In this document: piece after piece, positions 26,234 to 34,622 of the stretch
How positions within the stretch are numbered: position 1 is the first letter of the stretch
How the letters are laid out: every line of letters begins with the position of its first letter
Source: Clostridia bacterium
GTDB lineage: Bacteria; Bacillota; Clostridia; Oscillospirales; Acutalibacteraceae
Direction: 5' to 3'
Assembly: GCA_017522225.1 (NCBI GenBank)
Contig: JAFWZR010000008.1
Location: 1 to 48,486, forward strand
DNA: 48,486 bases
Position numbers and translations under genes: made by a program
The notes under the pieces: generated by a model
Databases searched by the model: none
What the model was told of the DNA's origin: nothing
Seen by the model: only the letters and a program-made list of their open reading frames with translations

Positions 26234-27523
26234 TCAGTCTTTTACAATTGTTACCGTATCAAACAGCTCGTTTGTGTCTGTATGATAGCTCTTGACGGTA
26301 AGTGAATGACCCACTACATCAATGATTGAATATGTTGCACGGTTTTCCTGCAAAGCAAAGCTGCAGAATTCCGAAATCGCGTCCCCTATTCCGCTGTAAT
26401 TGCTTCCCGAAGAAGAATTCTGCGTAAGATACAGTGTTCCGTCAGGATTGCTGTATACTGAATTCTGACAGGTGTCTGCCGTAACCTTTCCGTCCTTGAT
26501 TATATGAGAACGGCTGTAGTAATGATCGTGTCCGCTAAGGCAGATATCAATATCAAACTCATCAATGGAAGGTACAACCGTATGCCGTGCAAACTTGTTG
26601 CCGATGTCATCCGCACCGCGCGCATCGAACGGACTGTGATGCATCATAAGCACACGCCATTTTGCGTCGGGATAAGCCTTGCACGCATTTTTGATTATCC
26701 TTCTGTTTGCAGTGGGCATAAAGTTATTTGAATCCACAACAATCAAAAGAATATCGTTATAGCAGAAATAATAGCCCTGACCTGCAGGCCAACGGAAGAG
26801 CGTAAAGGTTTTGTTGTTCGGGTTATTGAAATGATGCGAATAATTAGGAGTATAGAAATCGTGGTTGCCGATTGCCGCAGCAACGGGAGCTGAACGAAGA
26901 AGTGACGGAGATTCGAAGTAAGTGTACTGCTCCTCAGAGAAGGAATCCTCGACCTGATCACCGCTTGAAAGAATGAAATCAATATCGTTATTTTCAAAAG
27001 CGGTTTCAAGCGTCTTTGTCCAGCCGTAGGTATCGTTCAAATAGATTTCTTCCTGAGTTCCGCTCGAACGTCCTATCTGTGAATCCGTTACAAAAAGAAC
27101 GGTTGTGCTGTCATAGGAGCCTGTTGTGAAGGAGTAAATCTCACTCACCTGATTGTCTGCAGTGTACTGATAATAGTAGGTCGTATCAGCCCTGAGATCA
27201 GTTGCAGTTGCATTGTATGTCCACTCAAAGCCGAATATATTAAGCTCACGCTTTACTCTGAGTGTTTCGGCATCACTCAGATCTGACGATGTGCCGATAA
27301 CAATATGTCCGTCCATAGCTGAAAATGACGATTGCCAAGAGAAATTCATCTGTGTTTCATCCTCACCCGGTGTAAGGGTTATGTATCCTGATGAGGCTTT
27401 GATATCCTCCCACCCTGTCTGCCAATCCTCAAAGGTGCTGACTGCACCTGATGAAAATGACAACAAGCCTGTAAGCAGGGACAAGACCAGCATAAGTGAT
27501 AAAAAGCTTCTGAATGTGCGCAT
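26234..27523 (-). CDS. Exported purple-acid-phosphatase-like metallophosphoesterase
   Basis: The 429-aa protein has a signal peptide (MRTFRSFLSLMLVLSLLTGL, ending near SGA), an N-terminal fibronectin-III-like domain with EDETQMNFSWQSSFSAMDGH and LRADTTYYYQYTA, then the phosphoesterase core: VLFVTDSQIGRSSG, ILSSGDQVED, AAIGNHDFYTP, MMHHSPFDARG and CLSGHDHYYSRS. The two-domain layout matches bacterial purple-acid-phosphatase-like enzymes. A GGGGGAT ribosome site sits before the ATG at 27523. It follows the flavin-type gene by 9 nt and probably shares its promoter. The substrate is likely extracellular phosphomonoesters, an inference from the family. Confidence 0.85.
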   Translation of the reverse strand: MRTFRSFLSLMLVLSLLTGLLSFSSGAVSTFEDWQTGWEDIKASSGYITLTPGEDETQMNFSWQSSFSAMDGHIVIGTSSDLSDAETLRVKRELNIFGFEWTYNATATDLRADTTYYYQYTADNQVSEIYSFTTGSYDSTTVLFVTDSQIGRSSGTQEEIYLNDTYGWTKTLETAFENNDIDFILSSGDQVEDSFSEEQYTYFESPSLLRSAPVAAAIGNHDFYTPNYSHHFNNPNNKTFTLFRWPAGQGYYFCYNDILLIVVDSNNFMPTANRRIIKNACKAYPDAKWRVLMMHHSPFDARGADDIGNKFARHTVVPSIDEFDIDICLSGHDHYYSRSHIIKDGKVTADTCQNSVYSNPDGTLYLTQNSSSGSNYSGIGDAISEFCSFALQENRATYSIIDVVGHSLTVKSYHTDTNELFDTVTIVKD

Positions 27524-27532
27524 AAAATCCCC

Positions 27533-28021
27533 CTATTTCTTTGGCAAAGGACGGCACTTTGCGGTGTACTCAAGCACGTCAATGCGTATCACACCGACAA
27601 CGGACGCCATCTTGTCCTCAAATTCAAAATCCTTGCCTGTCTGCGTTTTCATAAGAAATGAAAGCGCAGCCTTTTTTGTTTCGACATCCTCGATAACCTC
27701 GGCAACACCTCTGCCCATAAGAGAAGAATATGTTATGCCGTATTTACAGGCAACATCGCCCTCAAAGGGCTCGATTCCGTATTCCATTTCAAAAAACACC
27801 TTCGGATTTGCCTTCATTGCATCAATCTTTCTGCCTTGTCTTGCACCGTGAAGCCAGAGTGTCAGCTTCTCTCCGTCAAGTGTATAGCCGTAATTCATCG
27901 GCACAACATAAGGCTCATCACCGTCTATCATTCCGAGGTGGAGCACCTTGGAATTGTCGAGTATTTTTATTATTTCGTTAATATCCGTAACCTGTCTTTC
28001 GCGTCTTGTCATTCCATTCAT
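27533..28021 (-). CDS. Pyridoxamine-5'-phosphate-oxidase-fold flavoprotein (NimA-like)
   Basis: The 162-aa protein belongs to the PNPOx-like split-barrel family: MTRRERQVTDINEIIKILDN at the N-terminus, LGMIDGDEPYVVPMNYGYTL for the first strands, and WLHGARQGRKIDAMKANPKV, the flavin-binding segment seen in NimA-type proteins. NimA relatives reduce nitroimidazoles, but many family members have no known substrate, so the annotation stops at flavin-dependent oxidoreductase. The first ATG (28021) is chosen because GGAGG lies about 9 nt upstream. Its promoter is TTGAAA-17-TATAAT at 28050-28078. Confidence 0.82.
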   Translation of the reverse strand: MNGMTRRERQVTDINEIIKILDNSKVLHLGMIDGDEPYVVPMNYGYTLDGEKLTLWLHGARQGRKIDAMKANPKVFFEMEYGIEPFEGDVACKYGITYSSLMGRGVAEVIEDVETKKAALSFLMKTQTGKDFEFEDKMASVVGVIRIDVLEYTAKCRPLPKK

Positions 28022-28049
28022 ATTTTAACCTCCTGTTTGTTCTTTCTGG

Positions 28050-28078
28050 ATTATATCACGAACCATTCTTTTTTTCAA
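28050..28078 (-). promoter_or_regulatory. Promoter of the NimA-like / phosphoesterase operon
   Basis: Minus strand: -35 TTGAAA at 28073-28078, a 17-bp spacer, -10 TATAAT at 28050-28055. It is divergent from the radical SAM operon promoter at 28120-28148. Confidence 0.75.
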
Positions 28079-28119
28079 TATTGTAAAACATTTACGGTAC
28101 TTCGGCAAGGTCAGTTTGG

Positions 28120-28148
28120 TTGACAATAATACACTGCAGTGGTATAAT
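28120..28148 (+). promoter_or_regulatory. Consensus promoter of the radical SAM operon
   Basis: A perfect match to the primary sigma consensus: TTGACA at 28120-28125, 17 bp, TATAAT at 28143-28148. The spacer contains the 10-bp palindrome CACTGCAGTG at 28132-28141, and the palindrome TTATTCGAATAA at 28148-28159 overlaps the end of the -10 and the start site. Such placement suggests repressor control, since an unregulated promoter of this strength would be very active. Confidence 0.8.
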
Positions 28149-28159
28149 TATTCGAATAA
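28132..28159. promoter_or_regulatory. Two palindromic candidate operators
   Basis: CACTGCAGTG (28132-28141) lies in the promoter spacer and TTATTCGAATAA (28148-28159) over the -10 end and +1 region. Both are perfect dyads. Their positions would let a bound dimer block polymerase. No candidate regulator gene is adjacent, so the binding protein is unknown. Confidence 0.4.
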
Positions 28160-28186
28160 GAAGCTTAAAATGGGGAGGTTTAGTAT

Positions 28187-30106
28187 ATGAAGAATATTTA
28201 TTTTGTACAGGTTGATGTTTCATCAAGCTCAAACTCTCAGAATGCATATTTACCGTATACTGCCGGTATTCTTGTTGCGTCCGCTTTCACAAGTGAAACC
28301 GTAAGGCAGAACTGTGAATTCAAGGAATTTATTTTTATGCGCGAGGACGCAGACGAAGTTGTTTCCCGCCTTAAAAATCCGTCATTTGTCGGCTTTTCGA
28401 GCTATTGCTGGAGCACAGAATACAACAAGCTTCTCGCAAGTAAGATAAAAGAAAAATATCCCGACTGTCTTATTGTTTTCGGCGGTCACGATATCCCCGA
28501 TAACTTTGATATGCTCAACGATTATAAGTTCATCGACGTGCTTTGCCATGGTGAGGGTGAAGATACAATCAGAGAGCTTCTTGAAGCGTATTGCACAAGC
28601 GGAGATCTGAGTGATGTGTGCAACATTTCTTTCCGCGACAGTAACGGTAAAAATATAAGAACACAGTCAAAGCAGCAAACCACCCTTGACTACCCTTCCC
28701 CGTATCTTGAAGGTTGGTTTGACGAGATTGTCGATAACAACCCTGATATAATTTTCAACGCAATTCTTGAAACAAGCCGCGGATGTCCGAACCAGTGTGC
28801 ATATTGCGACTGGGGACTGCTTAAGGCAAAAACAAGAATGTTCCCGTTAGAGCGAATCCGTGAAGAAATCCGTTGGATGGCTGAGCATAAAATCGCTTTT
28901 GTCTGGGGTGCTGATGCAAACTTCGGTCTTTTTGAGCGTGACCTTGAAATTGCCGACGAGCTGGTAGCAGCAAAGAAAAAGTACGGCTATCCCGAAAGAA
29001 TGAGAATGAACTACGCAAAGAACAATTATAAAAACGTCTTTGCGATTGTAGAAAAGTTCAAGGAATGCGAGTTTGACCGTATCGGCGCAACCCTCTCGTT
29101 CCAAAGCCTTTCCCCTGTAGTGCTCAAGAACATCAAGCGCGTTAATTCTTCACTTGATTTTTATAAAAACCTTCTTACCGAATATAACAAAAAGAATATG
29201 AAGACATATTCCGAGCTTATTCTCGGTCTTCCCGGTGAAACCTATGAAAGCTTTATCAAGGGAATCGGCACTCTTTTTGAAATCGGTCAGCACTTTGTTT
29301 TTGAGGTTTACGGCTGTATCCTGCTGCCGAATGCCGCAATGGGACAGAAGGATTACATTGAAGAGCACGGAATCAAAACCGTACGCTCGGAAATTATCCG
29401 TCCGCATTTTAACGACGATGCTTTTACCGTGCCTGAATACAACACCATTATTGTTGAAACAAACACAATGAGCCGTGAGATGTGGGTTAAATCAACTGCA
29501 TTTTACTATATGGTCAAGGCTCTTCACGGTAACGGACTTGTACGTGCTTTTGCTATTTATCTTTTCTACGAGATGGGCATACCGTACGAGCGTTTTTATG
29601 ACGGAATTATTGAGTATTTTGAAAACAATCCCGATCTTTTTATAACAAAGCTTTACTATGACCTTAAGGAAAAGGCAAACGAGCTTTCACTCGGTACAAC
29701 TAACCGTAAGCTTTTATTCAAGCCGTGCGGTGACATTGTATGGGATGACCACGAATATGTTGTGCTTCAGGTATTGGCACAGCTTGACAGATTCTACGAT
29801 GAGATTCTGCCTTATCTCGAAGGCTTCGGTATCAGCAAAGATATTTTTGAAGATTTGCTGAACTATCAGCGCAGCATTATGCGAACACCGCTGAACGAAG
29901 AAAAAACGGTTGAGATGAATTACGACATTCATTCTTACCTTAAAAACATTTACGTAAATAACTATCAGAATTTAGAAAAGCGTACACACACGCTCGTTAT
30001 GAAAGACAGTGACCACATCTCTGACTGGGAAAAATTCGGCAAATTCGTCGTATGGTACGGCAGAATGGGCTGGTCATCGTATAAGGATGATGTCACTGAA
30101 AAATAA
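28187..30106 (+). CDS. B12-binding-domain radical SAM enzyme, family A copy 1
   Basis: The 639-aa protein has an N-terminal Rossmann-like cobalamin-binding domain of the type without DxHxxG (LPYTAGILVASA, VGFSSYCW, DCLIVFGGHDIPD, HGEGEDTIRELL), then the radical SAM core with SRGCPNQCAYCDWG; the iron-sulfur ligands are C200, C204 and C207. Other landmarks are GADANFGLFERDLEIADELV and the glycine-rich SELILGLPGETYESF. A 200-residue C-terminal extension follows. It is the first gene of the operon, 39 nt after the -10, with GGGGAGG before the ATG. Class B radical SAM enzymes usually methylate unactivated carbons or phosphorus or do other radical chemistry. The substrate is unknown. Confidence 0.85.
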   Translation: MKNIYFVQVDVSSSSNSQNAYLPYTAGILVASAFTSETVRQNCEFKEFIFMREDADEVVSRLKNPSFVGFSSYCWSTEYNKLLASKIKEKYPDCLIVFGGHDIPDNFDMLNDYKFIDVLCHGEGEDTIRELLEAYCTSGDLSDVCNISFRDSNGKNIRTQSKQQTTLDYPSPYLEGWFDEIVDNNPDIIFNAILETSRGCPNQCAYCDWGLLKAKTRMFPLERIREEIRWMAEHKIAFVWGADANFGLFERDLEIADELVAAKKKYGYPERMRMNYAKNNYKNVFAIVEKFKECEFDRIGATLSFQSLSPVVLKNIKRVNSSLDFYKNLLTEYNKKNMKTYSELILGLPGETYESFIKGIGTLFEIGQHFVFEVYGCILLPNAAMGQKDYIEEHGIKTVRSEIIRPHFNDDAFTVPEYNTIIVETNTMSREMWVKSTAFYYMVKALHGNGLVRAFAIYLFYEMGIPYERFYDGIIEYFENNPDLFITKLYYDLKEKANELSLGTTNRKLLFKPCGDIVWDDHEYVVLQVLAQLDRFYDEILPYLEGFGISKDIFEDLLNYQRSIMRTPLNEEKTVEMNYDIHSYLKNIYVNNYQNLEKRTHTLVMKDSDHISDWEKFGKFVVWYGRMGWSSYKDDVTEK

Positions 30107-30121
30107 GCAGGAGGAAAGCAG

Positions 30122-32041
30122 ATGAAACAAAAGGTTTATTTTGTGCAGATAGGCGTATCATATCAGTCGCCTTGCTTCCTGCCGTATTCTGTGGGTTGTA
30201 TAGTAGCGTACCTTAAAAACAAGCCTGAAATTATGTCAAACTATGACATCCCCGATATACTTGTTATGCGCGAAAAGATACCCGATATTATCAAGCGCTT
30301 TGACAATCCGTCCTATGTGGCTTTTTCCTGCTACACATGGAACATTGAATATAACAAGGTGCTTGCACAGGAATTAAAAAAGCTTTTCCCTGATGTAAAA
30401 ATTATATTCGGCGGTCACAGTGTACCGTCAGACAGCTCCTTCCTTGACGAGTACCCGTTCATTGATTATCTTATGCACAACGAGGGCGAAGAGACAACTG
30501 CACTCTTCCTTGAGGCACAATTGCACGGTGATGAGCTTTCGGCTGTTCCAAACATTTCTTACAGAACGGCAGACGGCAGCGTCACAACTGAATTCCGCCA
30601 CCCCTGTGACCTTTCAGGTTACCCCTCCCCTTATCTCGAGGGCGTTTTTGACAACATAATGAAAGAATTTCCGACAGTTGAATTCCACGCTACACTGGAA
30701 ACCAACCGCGGATGCCCGTATGGATGCACATACTGTGAATGGTGCTTTACCAGAAAGGTTCGTCCCTTCCCGATGGAACGCATCAGGAAGGAAATCGAAT
30801 GGATTGCAAAAAATCAGATTCGCTATTGCTACTGCGCAGACGCCAACTTCGGTATTCTTGAGCGTGATGTTGAGATTGCGGAATATGTTGTTGAGCAGAA
30901 GAAGCGTTACGGCTATCCTGATGTTTTCAAGCCCTGCTATGCTAAAGAGAGTGATGACACAGTCTTTAAGGCAGGCTATCTGCTTAATAAAAACCATATA
31001 GACAAGGGCGTTACTCTTGCCTACCAGTCACTTGACCCTGATACACTCAGCAACATAGGCAGAAAAAATCTTACACTTGAGCATTTTTCCAGTCTTTATT
31101 CCCGTTACACCGAGGCAGGTATCCCGACCTACACCGAGCTTATTCTTGGCCTTCCCGGTGAGACATACGAGAGCTTCTGCAAGGGTATATGTGAGCTGCT
31201 CGAATCGGGTCAGAACAACTCGATGACGGTATATGAGTGTCAGGTTTATCCGAATGCACGTATAGGCGACCCCGAGTATCAGAAAAAATTCGGAATTAAA
31301 ACATCAAAAATTCCGCTTCTGGGTATTCACTATAACCCCGAATTCAACGGAGTCGGTGAGTATTTTGAAATCATCACCGAAACCGCCTCCATGCCGAAAA
31401 GCGACTGGGTAAAGGCTTGCATGTTCAATGCCGTTTTGCAGACCTTCCACCACCTCGGTCTGCTGAGATATTTTGCTCTTTATCTTCATAAAGAAAAGAA
31501 TATTTCCTACTACGATTTTTACAACAGTCTTTATGATTTTATCTATAAAGAAAGTGACGGATACATCCATTCCTTCTTCAAGGACCTCTATGAGCGTAAG
31601 GCTGACACCGAAAAAGCCGACTGGACATACAGCCGTGATATTTTCGGTACAACAGGCTGGTATTTTGAGGAGGGAGCTTTCCTTGAAATGGTTTATCATT
31701 CTGATGTTTTCTGGCAGGAAATTCTGCCGTTCCTTAAGAAATTTGATATCAATGATAATCTGTTTGAAGAGCTTTTTGTTTATCAGAAAAATCTCGTCCG
31801 TCTTCCCGATGTGGAAGAAATTGAGATAAAATCGCATTATAACTTCTACAAATATTTTGAAGCGATTGATGAGAACATCGATGCTGAATTGAAGAATGTA
31901 AGCTGTACACTGCGTGTCAAGGCGCACAAGCACATTTCATCATGGGCAGAATATGCACGTGAAATCATCTGGTTCGGCAAACGATACAGCGCAACACTTC
32001 TCATAAACCCGAGAGAAGAGATTGAATATTCGGAGGAATAA
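30122..32041 (+). CDS. B12-binding-domain radical SAM enzyme, family A copy 2
   Basis: This is a 639-aa paralogue of the preceding gene, with the same order: VYFVQIGVSYQSPCFLPYSV, IIFGGHSVPSDSS, HNEGEETTALFL, then TNRGCPYGCTYCEWC with Fe-S ligands C198, C202 and C205, CADANFGILERDVEIAEYVV and TELILGLPGETYESF. The extra Cys after the cluster (EWC) is specific to this copy. It begins 15 nt after copy 1 behind an AGGAGG site and ends 2 nt before the family B gene. Substrate specificity probably differs between copies, but that is an inference. Confidence 0.85.
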   Translation: MKQKVYFVQIGVSYQSPCFLPYSVGCIVAYLKNKPEIMSNYDIPDILVMREKIPDIIKRFDNPSYVAFSCYTWNIEYNKVLAQELKKLFPDVKIIFGGHSVPSDSSFLDEYPFIDYLMHNEGEETTALFLEAQLHGDELSAVPNISYRTADGSVTTEFRHPCDLSGYPSPYLEGVFDNIMKEFPTVEFHATLETNRGCPYGCTYCEWCFTRKVRPFPMERIRKEIEWIAKNQIRYCYCADANFGILERDVEIAEYVVEQKKRYGYPDVFKPCYAKESDDTVFKAGYLLNKNHIDKGVTLAYQSLDPDTLSNIGRKNLTLEHFSSLYSRYTEAGIPTYTELILGLPGETYESFCKGICELLESGQNNSMTVYECQVYPNARIGDPEYQKKFGIKTSKIPLLGIHYNPEFNGVGEYFEIITETASMPKSDWVKACMFNAVLQTFHHLGLLRYFALYLHKEKNISYYDFYNSLYDFIYKESDGYIHSFFKDLYERKADTEKADWTYSRDIFGTTGWYFEEGAFLEMVYHSDVFWQEILPFLKKFDINDNLFEELFVYQKNLVRLPDVEEIEIKSHYNFYKYFEAIDENIDAELKNVSCTLRVKAHKHISSWAEYAREIIWFGKRYSATLLINPREEIEYSEE

Positions 32042-32043
32042 GA

Positions 32044-33882
32044 ATGTCAAAAATTCTTCTTATACAACCGCCTCAATGGTATCCTGTTTCCCCTTATCTT
32101 GCTGTTCCGCTTCTTAACGGACAGTTAAAAAAAGCAGGCTTTGATGCGCGTGCGTATGACCTGAATGTAAAATTCTACAACCGTATATTAACTAAAGAAC
32201 ACGCAGCACTCTGTGACGAAAAAAGCCGCAGAATACTGTGTGAGCTTGAGCCTGAATATTGCAATGCAGATATCGGTAAAATAAAGGAACACGGCAGCTA
32301 TGTCGAAAAAACGCGTTGCCTTAAGTATCTTACGATAAAGCAGTTTTATGAGGAATACGGTGACGAAATCCCCGACCTTATCAATTCTGTTGAAGATGCA
32401 GTGCGTATTACAAGGGATAAAAACGACTTCTACATCCCTGAAAAGCTTACGTGGGCAAAGCATATAATTAAGCTTGCTTTGCGCCTTGTTTCGATGCCCT
32501 ATGCACCGAACGAAATTGATTTTGACAATTATTTTTCCAATCCGATTGTTAACCTTGACTGGAAGAACATAAAGCTTCAGGTTGAGGATCCGTCGGTCAA
32601 TATGTTCTGTGACTATTTTGAAGAATTCGTTTCATCCGTCAAGGATGAGGACTTTGACATTATCGCAATTTCGATGACAGACCTGAGTCAGCTTGTTTCT
32701 GTTTTTACGCTGACAAAGATGCTCAAGGCAAGCACGGGTGCAAAAATCGTGCTCGGCGGTAATTATGCAACGCAGATTTATGACCGTATGATGGAATATA
32801 CGGAGATTTTTACCGACTACATAGACTATCTTTTAATCGGTGACGGTGAAACGGCTATTGTCAGCCTAAGCAGTTATCTTGACGGTAAGTGTGACTTCTC
32901 CGAAACATCAAATGTCGTTCGGCTCGGTGAAAACAACGTCGTGGAGTCAACAGGACTTTCCTGCAAAAAAATCAATATGGATGAGCTTGCTTATCCTGAT
33001 TTTTCTGACTACGATATGACCGAGTATTTCACTCCCGACCCCACCTACCCGATTCAGCTTTCCAAGGGCTGCTATTGGGGTAAGTGCAGCTTTTGTGATT
33101 ATCCCTTCGGTCAGCAGGACTACTGCCCGAAACAGATTGACCGTATCATTGATGAAATACAGTATCATATCGACACATATGGTGCTTCAAAGTTTATGTT
33201 TGCAGATGAGGCTATTCCGCCTAAATTCTACAATCAGCTTGCACTCGCCATTATCCGTTCAGGTATGAAAATCAACTTCTATTCCTTTGCCCGTCTTGAG
33301 ACAGGCTACACGCCCGAGGTACTGAAAAACCTTTATGATGCAGGCGCACGGCTTTTCCTCTGGGGTTACGAGTGCTACTCTGAGAGAGTTATGGCTCTGA
33401 TGAACAAGGGTATTGATGTCAGCAAGCGTGAGGAAATACTGACCGATGCACGCAATGCGGGAATATGGAACAACGGACTGTTTATGTTCGGATATCCGAC
33501 AGAAACCCTTGAAGAAACGAAACAGACAATGGATTTCATAAGACGCAACAGAAGAATTGTTCCGAGCTGTACACTGTCTAACTTTGCGCTTAAGAAAAAT
33601 GCAAAATTAGTCGAAAATATCGGTGAAAACGGTGTTGACGGATTTTCAACTGCGGGTGAATTCTATACCGTCTACAAGGATGTTATTGACGGAATTTCAC
33701 AGCTTGACCGCCGTGAATTGCGAAGAAGCTTCCAGTTCTCTTTTTTAGAGGAAAATGCACACTCCCTTTGGTCAGTTGTTTTCTCAGACTTTGACCATTT
33801 GTTATTATATCTGTCCAGATACGGCTGTGACTATGTAAGCTCATACCGTTCGGACAAAAAAATCTGCCCCGAATTCAGGTAA
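32044..33882 (+). CDS. B12-binding-domain radical SAM enzyme, family B copy 1
   Basis: The 612-aa protein starts with MSKILLIQPPQWYPVSPYLA, the first strand of a cobalamin-binding domain. A long helical insertion of about 150 residues follows before the rest of that domain (DIIAISMTDLSQLVSVFTLT, AKIVLGGNYATQI, IGDGETAIVSL). The radical SAM motif is SKGCYWGKCSFCDY with ligands C343, C348 and C351, a CX4CX2C spacing instead of CX3CX2C. MFADEAIPPKFYN and FMFGYPTETLEET mark the rest of the barrel. Separated by 2 nt from the gene before and 6 nt from the next. It is clearly distinct from family A. The reaction is unknown. Confidence 0.85.
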   Translation: MSKILLIQPPQWYPVSPYLAVPLLNGQLKKAGFDARAYDLNVKFYNRILTKEHAALCDEKSRRILCELEPEYCNADIGKIKEHGSYVEKTRCLKYLTIKQFYEEYGDEIPDLINSVEDAVRITRDKNDFYIPEKLTWAKHIIKLALRLVSMPYAPNEIDFDNYFSNPIVNLDWKNIKLQVEDPSVNMFCDYFEEFVSSVKDEDFDIIAISMTDLSQLVSVFTLTKMLKASTGAKIVLGGNYATQIYDRMMEYTEIFTDYIDYLLIGDGETAIVSLSSYLDGKCDFSETSNVVRLGENNVVESTGLSCKKINMDELAYPDFSDYDMTEYFTPDPTYPIQLSKGCYWGKCSFCDYPFGQQDYCPKQIDRIIDEIQYHIDTYGASKFMFADEAIPPKFYNQLALAIIRSGMKINFYSFARLETGYTPEVLKNLYDAGARLFLWGYECYSERVMALMNKGIDVSKREEILTDARNAGIWNNGLFMFGYPTETLEETKQTMDFIRRNRRIVPSCTLSNFALKKNAKLVENIGENGVDGFSTAGEFYTVYKDVIDGISQLDRRELRRSFQFSFLEENAHSLWSVVFSDFDHLLLYLSRYGCDYVSSYRSDKKICPEFR

Positions 33883-33888
33883 GATAAA

Positions 33889-34620
33889 ATGAAATTTACT
33901 TCAGTTACAATAATCGTAGGCACTACCAATGAAAAGGAATCCCTTATTACAACGGTAAACACCATTATGGATACCTGTAATGCCGACGACATTGATAAAA
34001 TTCTGCTTGTTAAATCCAAGGACGCATCCGACAATTGCAACAGTGCAATTGCCCTGCTTGAGGAAAAATATCAAGGCAAGGTTTACTCTCTTGAGCAGAC
34101 ACGGCCGTTTGTCGGCGGTGCAATCAGGGACGGCTTTGACACGGTAACCTCGTCCCATACGATGCTTTTACCGTCTGACCTTGCAATAAGTCTTGATTGC
34201 GTCAGCCGTATGATACAGGCAGTCAAGGAAAAGCCTGAGGTTATTTCCAAAACCTCAAGATGGCTTAACAAAGACAGCTTTCACGATTACAATCCGTCAA
34301 GAAAAGTCCTTAACAGGGCGGCACAGATTTTTTTACGGATTCTGTATTCAACCAGGCTTACGGACTTCACAAGTCCCGTGCAGACAGCACCCACACAGGC
34401 GTACAGAGAATCCGCGTGGCAGGAGCTTAACTTTCCGTTTTTACTCGAGATGGTGCTTGTCCCCTTGCGACTGGGATACAGGTTTGAGGAAATACCTGTC
34501 AGCTGCCATGAACGCGAAGAAGGCTTTTCCCGTAACTCAGCACTACAGACTGCACTGTATTTAAAAACCGCTCTGAGAGTGCGTTTTACAAAAAAATCCA
34601 AGCTTACAAAGGAGTCATAA
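33889..34620 (+). CDS. Family 2 glycosyltransferase, DPM1-like
   Basis: The 243-aa protein is a soluble GT-A type glycosyltransferase without membrane helices. It shows SVTIIVGTTNEKESLITTVN in the nucleotide-binding start, IDKILLVKSKDASDN, GGAIRDGFDTVTSSHTMLLP and SDLAISLDCVSRMIQAV, patterned like dolichol-phosphate-mannose-synthase-type GT2 enzymes. The C-terminal LVPLRLGYRFEEIPVSCHER agrees. The canonical DxD is represented weakly (PSDLAIS), so substrate and activity are uncertain. It is embedded between two family B radical SAM genes with 6-nt and 2-nt gaps, so it is part of the same pathway. Confidence 0.75.
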   Translation: MKFTSVTIIVGTTNEKESLITTVNTIMDTCNADDIDKILLVKSKDASDNCNSAIALLEEKYQGKVYSLEQTRPFVGGAIRDGFDTVTSSHTMLLPSDLAISLDCVSRMIQAVKEKPEVISKTSRWLNKDSFHDYNPSRKVLNRAAQIFLRILYSTRLTDFTSPVQTAPTQAYRESAWQELNFPFLLEMVLVPLRLGYRFEEIPVSCHEREEGFSRNSALQTALYLKTALRVRFTKKSKLTKES

Positions 34621-34622
34621 AA

